DNA of 64,000 bases from Frigoribacterium sp. PvP032 (GTDB taxonomy: Bacteria > Actinomycetota > Actinomycetes > Actinomycetales > Microbacteriaceae). Location of the stretch: NCBI RefSeq assembly GCF_017833035.1, contig NZ_JAFIBM010000001.1, forward strand, positions 1,922,001 through 1,986,000, read 5' to 3'. The translations under genes and the position numbers were made by a program. Of the stretch, positions 17,082 to 25,598 are shown piece after piece (positions within the stretch are counted from its first letter, which is position 1; each line of letters starts with the position of its first letter). The notes beneath the pieces are model-generated. The model was given only the letters and a program-made list of their open reading frames with translations. It did no database searches and was not told the DNA's origin.

Positions 17082-18145
17082 CGGGCGACCTCGGCGATCA
17101 CGGCCGCGGCGCGGGCGGCAGCGCCGTCGACCTGCCAGGGCGACCAGTCGGGACCGAGCGCGCGTGCCCGGTCGAGCAGGTCGGGCCAGTCGTCGGGGGC
17201 AGGCCACGCGTCGGGCGCGGTCGAGCCGGGCTCGGGCACGACGGCCAGCCCTCGGGCGGCGAGGAGGCGCGCGGTCGTCCGCTGCTCGTCGAACGGACGG
17301 TCCTGGGGCACGACGACGGCGCGGGCGCCGGCCGCCGCGAGGTCGGCGACGCTGTTCTGGCCCGCGGCGGAGACGACGACCTCCGCGCCGCGGAGGAGCG
17401 GCCACGGGTCGTCCACCCAGCTGTCGGCGGAGGCGCCGAGCACGGTCCACCGCCAGGCGGGCGTGGCAGCCGAGGCCGCGGCGACGCGCTGCGCGAGGCC
17501 CTCACGGCCCTCGGCGCCGCCGCCTGCCAGGACGAGGACGGTGCCGGACGACGGGGACGCGGGGCCGTCTGCACGGCCGTCGTGCCGGGAGATCCCGCCG
17601 ACGAGCCGGACCCTGTCCCGCACGCGCTCGAGTGCTGGCGAGACGTGCAGCCCCTCCGCCCAGGGCGCGAGGAGGCGATCGGCCGCGTCCCAGCCGAGGG
17701 CGTGCGCGGCGTCCGACCGGTCGCCGGGCTGCACCACGACGACGGGCGGCACGCCGAGCAGGCGGACGAGCAAGGTCACCTCGACGGAGACGTCGACGAC
17801 GAAGGCCCGAGGACGGGCGTGCGCGATCCAGGCAGCGACCGCCGCGAGCCGACCGGCGTGGCCGTCGTGGTGCAGCGGGGCCCAGTGCAGCAGCCCGCGC
17901 ACGGTCGGGTCTGCGCCCGACTCGGGATCGCCGGGGGCCCTGGTGGTGCCGTCGGGCGCGACGACGTCGTGGTCGTCCCGGGGGAGCTGCAGCCAGGTCG
18001 TCCCCTCGGGCAGGACGGCCGGGGCGGCCAGGGAGCTGAAGACGACGACGTCCGCCTCGAGGTGCGGCCGCACGGCCAGCAGCCGCGTGAGGTGCCCGGC
18101 GCCGTGGTGGTGCACGTACCAGCCGACGAGGGGCCGCGGGGTCAC
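17078..18145 (-). CDS. Glycosyltransferase, GT-B fold, MurG/GT28-like
   Basis: Protein of 355 residues that begins GWYVHHHGAGHLTRLLAV, the glycine/histidine loop of GT-B enzymes such as MurG and UDP-glucosyl lipid transferases. The C-terminal donor site shows VLVLAGGGAEG, then VVVSAAGQNSVADLAAAGARAVVVPQDRPFDEQ, where the glutamine-asparagine pair and the late aspartate/glutamate match nucleotide-sugar binding in GT28. It is coupled at both ends by 4-base overlaps. Substrate unknown; a lipid or glycan acceptor is likely. Confidence 0.83.
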   Translation of the reverse strand: MTPRPLVGWYVHHHGAGHLTRLLAVRPHLEADVVVFSSLAAPAVLPEGTTWLQLPRDDHDVVAPDGTTRAPGDPESGADPTVRGLLHWAPLHHDGHAGRLAAVAAWIAHARPRAFVVDVSVEVTLLVRLLGVPPVVVVQPGDRSDAAHALGWDAADRLLAPWAEGLHVSPALERVRDRVRLVGGISRHDGRADGPASPSSGTVLVLAGGGAEGREGLAQRVAAASAATPAWRWTVLGASADSWVDDPWPLLRGAEVVVSAAGQNSVADLAAAGARAVVVPQDRPFDEQRTTARLLAARGLAVVPEPGSTAPDAWPAPDDWPDLLDRARALGPDWSPWQVDGAAARAAAVIAEVAR

Positions 18146-19362
18146 GACCCTGCTCCCGGGACGAGCACGCGGACGGTGGCCCGGCCGCCCCCGGGACGGT
18201 ACGCGGCGACCAGGGCCTCGTGCACCTCCTCGACGACCTCGGCCCGCCGGTGCAGCGAGAAGCGGTCGAGGGCGTCGGCCCGCACCCTGCTGCGGAAGCC
18301 CGGCGTCGTCGACGCCGCCTCCGCGAGGCCGGCGGCGAGGTGGGCGAGCCCGGCCACGTCGCCCCTCGGCACGAGGCCGGCGCCGATGCTCGAGCCGACG
18401 ACCTCCGGGACGCCGCCGGTCGAGAACGACGCCACGGGCGTGCCGGTCGACAGGGCCTCGGCGATGACGAGCCCGAACGGCTCCTCCCAGCAGGGGGTGA
18501 CCAGGGCGCAGGCGGAGCGGCCGACGAGCTCGGCCAGCTCCGGCTGGCGCAGCGGGCCGACGTGCTCGGCGTCCGCGCCCAGCAGGGGCACGACCATCGA
18601 CTCGTGGTAGTCCACGTCGCCGACCCGTCCGGCGAGCACGATGCGCCGACCGGCGAGGCGCGCGGCCTCGATCGCCAGGTGCGGCCCCTTCTCGGGCACG
18701 ATCCGCCCGGTCCAGACCAGGTCGTCCCCCCCGGGGCCGAGGGGCCAGAGGTCGGTGTCGACGGCGTTCGGCAGCACGCGCGCCTCGACGCCCTCGGCCC
18801 GCCAGACGGCCGCGGTGTGCTCGCTGACCGCGAGGAACGCGCTGCGAGGCTCGACTCCTGCACGGTGGTGCTCGAGCAGGTCGGGCAGCGTGGGGGTGTG
18901 CAGGGTCGAGACGACGGGCACGCCGAGCTCGCCGGCGCGGGAGAGGACGTGGCCGCTCAGGGAGTGGTTCTCGACGACGTCGATCTCGTCGGCGTGGTCG
19001 CGGATCCAGTCCAGGGCGCGGTGAAAGGCAGGCAACGCCACCTCGAGGTAGCCGTCGGGGTAGCTCGAGTCGGTGGCGTCGGCCGGGTCGTCCCAGTGCA
19101 CGGCGGGGAGGGCGAACTCCGGCGGCCCGCCGAGCAGGTGGTCGCTGCCCTCGACGGCGCAGAGCAGCACCTGGTGCCCGCGGGAGCGGAGGACGCGCAC
19201 CTGGTGCCAGACGCTCGACTCCAGGCCGCCGGCGTGCGGCTCGGCGATCGGGTAGCGCAGGGGGGCCACGACGACGATGCGGCGTGGACGCTCGGCGGTG
19301 CGGACGCGCTCGACGGTCGTGGCCGACGAGGAGGTGGTGCCCGAGTCGTGCAGGGCCGTCAC
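18142..19362 (-). CDS. Glycosyltransferase family 4
   Basis: GT-B glycosyltransferase of 406 residues. The N-terminal domain begins RIVVVAPLRYPIAEPHAGGLES, typical of GT4 enzymes. The donor domain has LVWTGRIVPEKGPHLAIEAARLAG and the retaining E-x7-E motif in CWEEPFGLVIAEALSTGTPVAS. No signal peptide or membrane segment is seen, so it acts in the cytoplasm, probably with an activated sugar. The GTG start overlaps the preceding stop as GTGA. Confidence 0.9.
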   Translation of the reverse strand: MTALHDSGTTSSSATTVERVRTAERPRRIVVVAPLRYPIAEPHAGGLESSVWHQVRVLRSRGHQVLLCAVEGSDHLLGGPPEFALPAVHWDDPADATDSSYPDGYLEVALPAFHRALDWIRDHADEIDVVENHSLSGHVLSRAGELGVPVVSTLHTPTLPDLLEHHRAGVEPRSAFLAVSEHTAAVWRAEGVEARVLPNAVDTDLWPLGPGGDDLVWTGRIVPEKGPHLAIEAARLAGRRIVLAGRVGDVDYHESMVVPLLGADAEHVGPLRQPELAELVGRSACALVTPCWEEPFGLVIAEALSTGTPVASFSTGGVPEVVGSSIGAGLVPRGDVAGLAHLAAGLAEAASTTPGFRSRVRADALDRFSLHRRAEVVEEVHEALVAAYRPGGGRATVRVLVPGAGS

Positions 19363-20561
19363 GAGACGAGCTCCGCGGGTCGTGCCGAGCCGGCTGTGGC
19401 CTGCGCGATAGGCGCCGGACGGGCAGCGGCCGTGCCGACTGCGCGCTCGTACACGGCGAGGTGCGCCCGCGCGATCTCGTCGCGCTGCGCACGTCGCCGC
19501 TCCCGGCGCTCCGCCACGAGGGCCTCGCGGCCCTCCGACCCCGGCCGGGCGGGCTCGTCGGAGCGCGCCCGCAGGAGGGCGGCCACCGCGGCCGCCAGCT
19601 GGTCGGCGTCGCCGGCGTCGAAGGACGCGGTGTCCACGGCGTCGGGGTGCTGGTCGGCGACGTGGCCGACCCGCGGCGCCGCGACGGGCACGCCCAGGTC
19701 CCAGCTCAGCTCGACCCAGCCGGAGTGGGTGCCGTGCGAGTAGGGCAGCAGCACCACGTCGAGGTCGGCCAGCGCCTCGGCGAGCTCGTCGTCGCCCAGC
19801 CGCGGGTGCAGCACCAGGGAGACGTCGAGGTGGTCGGGCGCGTCGGCCACGAGGGCCCGCACCTCGGCGAGCGCCGAGGCGTCGCGCACGCGCTCGTTGA
19901 CGTCGACGCGCACAGTGACTGGCTCACCGGCCTCGGCCAGCAGCCCTGCGGCGGCGATCAGGGTCGCGACGGAGCCCGGGCCGTCGACGTTGGGGCGCAG
20001 GTCGCGCAGGCTGACGCCGACGACGACCTCGTCGCGCGCCGTGCCGGTCGGGGCGACCGCGTCGAGGGGCAGGAGGTGCGGGTGCGGCACGACGACCGGC
20101 CGACGTCCGAAGGTGCGCTCGACCTCGGCAGCGGCGCCCTTTGTGAGCGTGATCAGCTCGTCGGACTCGGCGACGAGCAGCCCGAGGTGGGCCAGGTGCG
20201 GCGCCTGGTCGACGAGCTGGGGGTTGACCAGGTCGTGCACCGTGTGGACGAGAGGGATCCGCGCGGCACGGGCGGCGTCGACGACGCGGCGGAGGTGGTC
20301 GAGGCCGTACGACTCGGTGCCGAAGTGCACGTGCAGCACGTCGACCTCGTCGGCGTGCTCGGCGATCCAGCCGGCGTCGAGCACGACGGGCGGCCACCAG
20401 CGGGCGGGCTCCGCGGGGTCGGGCAGAGGGTCGGCGAGCCGCAGCACGGCACGGGTCACGGCGGACCCGTCGACCGGCTGGAGGTGCTGCACGTAGGGGT
20501 GCCCGGCGGGCACGGACGCGACGCGGAGGGCGTCGCGGGCGGGCGGCGGGGTGTCGATCAT
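19359..20561 (-). CDS. Glycosyltransferase, GT4-like
   Basis: First gene of the minus-strand glycan operon, 400 residues. It has the GT-B layout: DVLHVHFGTESYGLDHLRRVV and IPLVHTVHDLVNPQ in the acceptor domain, and PYSHGTHSGWVELSWDLGVPVAAP in the donor domain. The normal E-x7-E motif is replaced by H-S-G-W-V-E-L-S-W, so donor binding may differ. The ATG is preceded by GGAGG at 20565-20569; the frame is open further upstream without a better signal. The C-terminus is rich in Arg, Ala and Glu. Confidence 0.83.
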   Translation of the reverse strand: MIDTPPPARDALRVASVPAGHPYVQHLQPVDGSAVTRAVLRLADPLPDPAEPARWWPPVVLDAGWIAEHADEVDVLHVHFGTESYGLDHLRRVVDAARAARIPLVHTVHDLVNPQLVDQAPHLAHLGLLVAESDELITLTKGAAAEVERTFGRRPVVVPHPHLLPLDAVAPTGTARDEVVVGVSLRDLRPNVDGPGSVATLIAAAGLLAEAGEPVTVRVDVNERVRDASALAEVRALVADAPDHLDVSLVLHPRLGDDELAEALADLDVVLLPYSHGTHSGWVELSWDLGVPVAAPRVGHVADQHPDAVDTASFDAGDADQLAAAVAALLRARSDEPARPGSEGREALVAERRERRRAQRDEIARAHLAVYERAVGTAAARPAPIAQATAGSARPAELVS

Positions 20562-20815
20562 CGGGCCTCCTCGGCTCAGTCGTTGCGCGACGGTCGGCGA
20601 GGACCGTCGGGAGGTGAGCCGGGGCGACTCGGGGACCCTGGGGAGACCGGGGGCCCGGTTCGCGTCGAGGGAGGAGGCCGATGGGAGCGGCCTCTGTGCA
20701 CCATAGCCCGCGACGGCCCCCCGTGCCCGCTCGCGGATCCTGGCCCTCGCGGCCCCGCATCCAGCACGATGGAGTCGTGACGTCCGCAGCTCACGGGACG
20801 TCACGGAGAGGCACC

Positions 20816-21748
20816 ATGACCCCGCACACCCAGGCCGTCGACGGCCGCACCCGGCACTACGGGCATTTCTACGGTCTCGGCGAGCATGAGGGCGACGGCC
20901 CCGTGGCCGTCGTGATCGGCAACTGCCAGGCCGAGTCGCTCCGCGTCGCTCTCGACGGGGGCGGTCTCCGCACCGTCCGGACACCTGCTGTTCACGAGCT
21001 CGTCACCGCCGACCTGCCGCACCTGGAGCGCTGGCTGGCCCGCGCCTCCCTGCTCGTCTCGCAGCCGGTGCGCGACGACTACCACGACCTCCCGCTCGGC
21101 ACTCGGCAGCTGACTGCCCGGCTCGGGCCGACGGCGCGCGTCGTCGCCGTGCCCGTCATCCGGTTCGCCGGCCTGTACCCGACGTCGGCGATCGTCCGGC
21201 CTCCGCACGACCCGTCGCTGGTGCCGCCGCTGGTCGACTACCACGACCTGGTCGTGCTGGCGGAGGCCGCTGCTCGCCGCGACGGCACGACGCCCCGCGT
21301 CCCCCGGCTCGACGCGGAGGCGGTCCGGTCGGTCGCGGCGCTCTCGCTGCACGAGCTGCGGAAGCGCGAGGAGGCGCACGACGCGGTGGTCGTGTCCGAC
21401 CTGTTCGAGCACCCGTCGTTCGCGCAGATGCGGACGCTCAACCACCCGGGCAACCCCGTGTGGACGGCGCTCGCGTCACGGGTCCGTGAACGCCTGGGGC
21501 TGGCCGAGCACGTGGTCGACCCGGGACGTCAGCTGCTCGACAGCGTCCACGCACCCCGCCTGGAGGCGGTCGTCGTCGCCTACGGGCTCGACGAGGAACC
21601 CACCGACCACTGGGTCGTCGAGGGCACCCGCGTTCCCCGCGAGGAGGTCAGGGAGGCGCACCTCCGGTGGTACGAGCGCGAGCCGCAGGTCGTCGACGCC
21701 GGCCTCGCCCGCCATGCCGACTCGCTGGCGCTGCTGGGCCTGGCGTGA
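20816..21748 (+). CDS. WcbI-like polysaccharide biosynthesis protein
   Basis: Protein of 310 residues with VAVVIGNCQAESLRVAL near the N-terminus, the GNCQ signature of the WcbI family, and later SDLFEHPSFAQMRTLNHPGNPVW, which resembles the family's conserved D-x-x-HP/NHP part. WcbI of Burkholderia capsule clusters is a CoA-binding enzyme thought to modify capsule sugars. The ATG follows GGAGAGG; an in-frame GTG at 20777 is an alternative. It is the first gene of the plus-strand arm of the glycan cluster and overlaps the next by GTGA. Function here is inferred. Confidence 0.75.
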   Translation: MTPHTQAVDGRTRHYGHFYGLGEHEGDGPVAVVIGNCQAESLRVALDGGGLRTVRTPAVHELVTADLPHLERWLARASLLVSQPVRDDYHDLPLGTRQLTARLGPTARVVAVPVIRFAGLYPTSAIVRPPHDPSLVPPLVDYHDLVVLAEAAARRDGTTPRVPRLDAEAVRSVAALSLHELRKREEAHDAVVVSDLFEHPSFAQMRTLNHPGNPVWTALASRVRERLGLAEHVVDPGRQLLDSVHAPRLEAVVVAYGLDEEPTDHWVVEGTRVPREEVREAHLRWYEREPQVVDAGLARHADSLALLGLA

Positions 21749-22830
21749 GCACCCTCGACCGCACGGCGCAGGCTCCGTCCGTGCCGGCCCTCGTCGTCAC
21801 CGACGACCCGCAGCACGGCGTCAGCGGCCTCGCCCGCCACGTCTCCGAGGCCGTGACCCGCCGGACGGGCCGCGACCACTCGGTCTCGCCGGCCGACCTG
21901 GCCGGGCCGACGCCGCCCGCCGCCGCGCACCTGCACTTCACCGACCGGCTCTGGGCGACGTCTCCCGAGGCCGCCGCCGACCGCCTCGTCGACCTGGCTG
22001 GCCGCGTCGCGCTCACGGTCACCCTGCACGACCTGCCCCAGCCCTCGGACGGCGAGCGCAACCTCGTCCGGCGCGGCGACTGCTACCGGCGCGTGGTCGA
22101 GGCGGCGGCGGGCACCGTCGTCAACAGCGAGCACGAGGGGCGGCTGCTCGCCGAGCACACGACGACCACGGTGCGCCCGGCCGTCGTTCCCCTGCCCGTC
22201 GACCTCGCGCCGCCTCTCGCCGAACGACCAGCGCCCGACGGCACCGCGGCCGTCATCGGCTTCGTCTACCCGGGCAAGGGCCACGCGGAGCTCGTCGACG
22301 CCGTCGCCCGGCTGCGGGCCGGCGGCGACGACGCGGCAGGGGCGCTGCGCGTCACCGCGCTCGGCCGTGCCAGCGCGGGGCACGAGGCCGAGACCGACCA
22401 GCTCGTGGCGGAGGCCGCCTCCCTCGGGGTCGTCCTCGACGTGACCGGGTACCTCGACGACGCCGTGCTCCTCGACCGCTGCCGCCGCGCCTCCGTGCCG
22501 GTCGCCGTGCACCGGCACGTCTCGGCGTCGGGCTCGATCGCGACCTGGATCGGCGCCGGGCGACGCCCGATCGTGCCGGACACCCGGTACTCCCGCGAGA
22601 TGGCCGCCCTCAGGCCCGGCACCCTCACGCTGATCGACGACGACCCCGACTCCCTGGCCCAGGCGCTCGTGCGGGCCGTCGCCGACCCCGACTCGACCTG
22701 GCTGTCGCCGGACGCCGTCACGGCGCCGGGCATCGACGACGTCGCGGCGGCGTACCTGGCGTGGTGGGCCGATGGCGACCAGCTCGGCCGTGGACACGCC
22801 GACCCCGAGCGCACGGCGGCGACGTCGTGA
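21745..22830 (+). CDS. Glycosyltransferase, GT-B fold
   Basis: Protein of 361 residues with a GT4-like plan: PALVVTDDPQHGVSGLARHVSEAV at the start, VALTVTLHDLPQP, VVNSEHEGRLLAEH, and a donor domain with VIGFVYPGKGHAELVDAVARL and a sugar-nucleotide loop HRHVSASGSIATWIGAGRRPIVPDT. The E-x7-E motif is not obvious. No signal peptide. GTG start overlaps the WcbI-like stop, and the stop overlaps the next gene, so three proteins are made from one coupled message. Confidence 0.82.
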   Translation: MSTLDRTAQAPSVPALVVTDDPQHGVSGLARHVSEAVTRRTGRDHSVSPADLAGPTPPAAAHLHFTDRLWATSPEAAADRLVDLAGRVALTVTLHDLPQPSDGERNLVRRGDCYRRVVEAAAGTVVNSEHEGRLLAEHTTTTVRPAVVPLPVDLAPPLAERPAPDGTAAVIGFVYPGKGHAELVDAVARLRAGGDDAAGALRVTALGRASAGHEAETDQLVAEAASLGVVLDVTGYLDDAVLLDRCRRASVPVAVHRHVSASGSIATWIGAGRRPIVPDTRYSREMAALRPGTLTLIDDDPDSLAQALVRAVADPDSTWLSPDAVTAPGIDDVAAAYLAWWADGDQLGRGHADPERTAATS

Positions 22831-24218
22831 CCGACGACCCGAGAGACGAGGAGGCGCGGGCGCAGTCCCCGAGACGGCCTCGGGGAGTCCCCGGCAACCG
22901 CTGGGACCTGCTCGACGGCCTCGTCCCCGACCCGCTGCCGACCGTCTCGGTGGTCGTGGCGCACTACCGCCAGCAGGCCGAGCTCGACCGCACCCTCGCC
23001 GCCCTCGCGCGGCAGGACCACCCGGCCGAGCTGCTCGAGGTCGTCGTGGTCGACGACGGCTCGCCCGAGGCGCCCCGGGTGCCCGACGGCGTGCGGCTGG
23101 TCGTCCAGGCCGACGAGGGCTTCCGGCTCTCCGCGGCCCGCAACCTCGGGGTGCGCTCGTCGACGGGCGAGGTCATCTGCTTCCTCGACGCCGACACGGC
23201 GCCCGAGCCCGGCTGGGTCACCGCCATGTCGAGGCTGCCCGGCCTCGCACCCGAGGCGGTCGTCGTCGGCACGCGGCGCCACGCCGACTTCGCCGGAGTC
23301 CCCGTCGACGCACCCGTCGAGCAGGAGGGGCCCCGGCACGAGCTTCCCGCACCGCGCTGGCTCGACGACGCCTACCGCGGCAGCCGCGACCTGCTCGACG
23401 CCGACGACCGCTCGTACCGGCACGTCATCGGCGCCGTGCTGTCGTGCTCCCGCTCGTTCATCGAGACCATCGGCGGCTTCGACGAGGGCTTCACCACCTA
23501 CGGCGGCGAGGACTGGGAGTGGGCCTGGCGGGCCTGGCGTGGGGGCGCGCTGCTCGCCCACGAGCCCGCCGCCGTGGCCTGGCACGACGGCCCGGACTGG
23601 GCCGGCCGGGACTCGGTCGACCGCCAGCGCCAGAAGAACGGCGAGACTCTCGTGCTCAGCGGGCTCGTCCCGGTCGAGGGCTCGCGGCCCCGGGGCCTCC
23701 GCGGGACGACCGCCGACGTGCTGGTCCGGCTCGCCGCGGCGCCCTCGGCGGGCACGGCGTGGCTCTGCGTCGACACGGTCCTGGCCGCGCTGCCGGCCTG
23801 CGTCGTCGCGGTGCCCGACGAGCACCTCCCCCTCTTCGCCGCCGACCCCCGGGTCGTCGGGGCCTCGGACGAGGCCGCCGCGCGGGCGGCCCGCACCGCA
23901 CGGGTGACCGTCGACCTGCCGGCGCCGGTGCGCGTCCGGGACGCGGCCCCCCTGCTCGAGGCGGTCGCCTCGGTCGGGGTCGGCACCCTCGGCACGGTCG
24001 AGGTGGTGACGGCGGGCGTGGCGGGCGACGAGCCGGACGGCGCACCCGGCGCAGGAGGCGGCGCTCCCGTCCTGCGCATCCGCTCGAGCCGGGCCGAGGC
24101 CCGCGCCCTGCTGCACGGCACCGAGGAACTCTTCGAGACCCGCAGTGGCCGAGCCCGGTGGTGCGAGCGGATCGAGGGCGAGCCCTCCCTCGCCGCCTAC
24201 CTGGGCGGCTGGGGCTGA
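22827..24218 (+). CDS. Glycosyltransferase family 2 with additional C-terminal domain
   Basis: 463 residues, of which about the first 285 form a GT-A enzyme: TVSVVVAHYRQQAELDRTL, VVVDDGSPEAP, AARNLGVRSSTGEVICFLDADTAPEPGW, and an acceptor domain GGFDEGFTTYGGEDWEWAWRAW with WHDGPDW (Glyco_transf_7C). The remaining roughly 170 residues (from VLVRLAAAPSAGTAW) have no motif I recognise; they contain alternating strands and helices rich in Val and Ala. GTG start is coupled to the previous gene. It is followed by a strong hairpin. Confidence 0.86.
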   Translation: MTDDPRDEEARAQSPRRPRGVPGNRWDLLDGLVPDPLPTVSVVVAHYRQQAELDRTLAALARQDHPAELLEVVVVDDGSPEAPRVPDGVRLVVQADEGFRLSAARNLGVRSSTGEVICFLDADTAPEPGWVTAMSRLPGLAPEAVVVGTRRHADFAGVPVDAPVEQEGPRHELPAPRWLDDAYRGSRDLLDADDRSYRHVIGAVLSCSRSFIETIGGFDEGFTTYGGEDWEWAWRAWRGGALLAHEPAAVAWHDGPDWAGRDSVDRQRQKNGETLVLSGLVPVEGSRPRGLRGTTADVLVRLAAAPSAGTAWLCVDTVLAALPACVVAVPDEHLPLFAADPRVVGASDEAAARAARTARVTVDLPAPVRVRDAAPLLEAVASVGVGTLGTVEVVTAGVAGDEPDGAPGAGGGAPVLRIRSSRAEARALLHGTEELFETRSGRARWCERIEGEPSLAAYLGGWG

Positions 24219-24240
24219 GAGCAACCGTCACCTCGTGAAA

Positions 24241-24278
24241 GCGACAAGACGACGCGGCATTCTCCGTCGTCTTGTCGC
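24241..24278 (+). terminator. Strong hairpin ending the plus-strand glycan operon
   Basis: Perfect 14-bp stem GCGACAAGACGACG / CGTCGTCTTGTCGC with a ten-base loop, starting 22 bases after the glycosyltransferase stop. No T tract follows. It separates the glycan operon from the ABC importer; the 3' arm could alternatively pair with CGGAG at 24284-24288. Confidence 0.7.
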
Positions 24279-24462
24279 CTTCGCGGAGGTTCCCGGCGGT
24301 CAAGGTCGGCGGTGCGCGCGCCATCGAGCGTTCACCCGCGCTCCACCCGGCGCCCCCCGGCGCGACGCCGGGCCTCCCTACCGTGCACGCAGGCCGACCG
24401 ACGCCCCTCCGCGAGCTGATCCCCAGACGCGACCGGCGGCCGAGCACCAGGAGGACCCACCC

Positions 24463-25596
24463 GTGATCGACAAGCGACACCTCGCCGCCGCCGCCGCCCT
24501 CGGCGCACTCGCCCTCGGCCTGACCGGCTGCTCGGCCTCCGCCGACGCGTCAGACGCGGCAGGCGCCTCCGGCACCGACGCCGCCACCGCGACCAGCGCC
24601 GCCGACCTGGGCGGCATGGACGCCCTCGTCGCCGCTGCCGAGGCGGAGGGCGAGCTGAACGTCATCGCCCTGCCCGACACCTGGGCCAACTACGGCAAGA
24701 TCATCGACGCCTTCGAGGCCGAGTACGACATCACCGTCAACTCGGACAGCCCCGACGTGTCGAGCGCCGAGGAGATCACCGCGGCCCAGAACCTCGAGGG
24801 CCAGGACGGCGCCCCCGACGTCTTCGACCTCGGCTCGGCCGTCGCGCTGGCGAACACCGACCAGTTCGCGCCCTACAAGGTGACGACGTGGGACGACATC
24901 GCCGACGACCACAAGGACGCGGACGGCACCTGGGTCTACGACTACACCGGCCTCATGTCGGTCGGCTACGACGCCGACGCCGTCCCCGAGCCCACCAGCC
25001 TCGACGACCTGCTCGGCGACGACTACAAGGGCAAGATCGCGATCAACGGCGACCCGACCCAGGCGGGCGCGGCCGCGGCCGCCGTCCAGTGGGCTGCCCT
25101 GCAGGACGGGGGCAGCGCCGACGACGTGCAGCCCGGCATCGACTTCTTCGGCCAGCTCGCCGACGCCGGCAACTTCCTGCCGACCGACCCGACGCCCGCG
25201 ACGATCGCCTCGGGCGAGACGCCGGTCGTCTTCGACTGGAGCTACAACAACCTCGCCGCCGCCGACGACGCGGGCGGCCGTGACTGGAAGACCGCCGTGC
25301 TGCCCGGCACGGCCCTCGCCAGCTACTACAACCAGGCGATCAACGTCGACGCGCCGCACCCGGCCGCCGCGCGCCTGTGGCAGGAGTTCATCATGGGCGA
25401 CACGGCGCAGAACCTGTACCTCGCCGCCGGCGCCTACCCCGTCCGCCTGGCCGCGATGGTCGAGGCCGGCACCGTCGACCAGGACGCCCTGGACGCCGTG
25501 GGCGAGCAGCCCGAGGACACCGTGCAGCTGACGAGCGAGCAGACCGAGGCCGCCTCGGCCCTGCTCGCGCAGTCGTGGGCCGCGGCGATCGGCTGA
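24463..25596 (+). CDS. ABC transporter substrate-binding lipoprotein (polyamine/iron/thiamine type)
   Basis: Extracellular binding protein of 377 residues. A short basic start, hydrophobic segment and lipobox LTGC (C23) mark a lipoprotein. A Ser/Ala/Asp-rich linker precedes the binding domain: GELNVIALPDTWANYGKIIDAFEAEYDI, then DVFDLGSAVALAN and VVFDWSYNNLAAAD, as in PF13416-type proteins. Start GTG is preceded by AGGAGG. The permeases and ATPase follow directly. The ligand cannot be read from sequence; polyamine, thiamine, ferric ion and phosphonate importers share this layout. Confidence 0.9.
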   Translation: MIDKRHLAAAAALGALALGLTGCSASADASDAAGASGTDAATATSAADLGGMDALVAAAEAEGELNVIALPDTWANYGKIIDAFEAEYDITVNSDSPDVSSAEEITAAQNLEGQDGAPDVFDLGSAVALANTDQFAPYKVTTWDDIADDHKDADGTWVYDYTGLMSVGYDADAVPEPTSLDDLLGDDYKGKIAINGDPTQAGAAAAAVQWAALQDGGSADDVQPGIDFFGQLADAGNFLPTDPTPATIASGETPVVFDWSYNNLAAADDAGGRDWKTAVLPGTALASYYNQAINVDAPHPAAARLWQEFIMGDTAQNLYLAAGAYPVRLAAMVEAGTVDQDALDAVGEQPEDTVQLTSEQTEAASALLAQSWAAAIG

Positions 25597-25598
25597 TC

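Noticed and set aside
21486-22826. N-terminal extension of the GT2 gene through the WcbI-like and GT-B genes
   Set aside because: The extended frame is low-complexity Arg/Pro-rich and overlaps two real genes; the GTG at 22827 gives the normal GT2 start.
24219-24462. Thiamine (TPP) riboswitch ahead of the ABC importer
   Set aside because: The conserved CTGAGA and ACCTGATC-type elements are absent; only a hairpin is seen.
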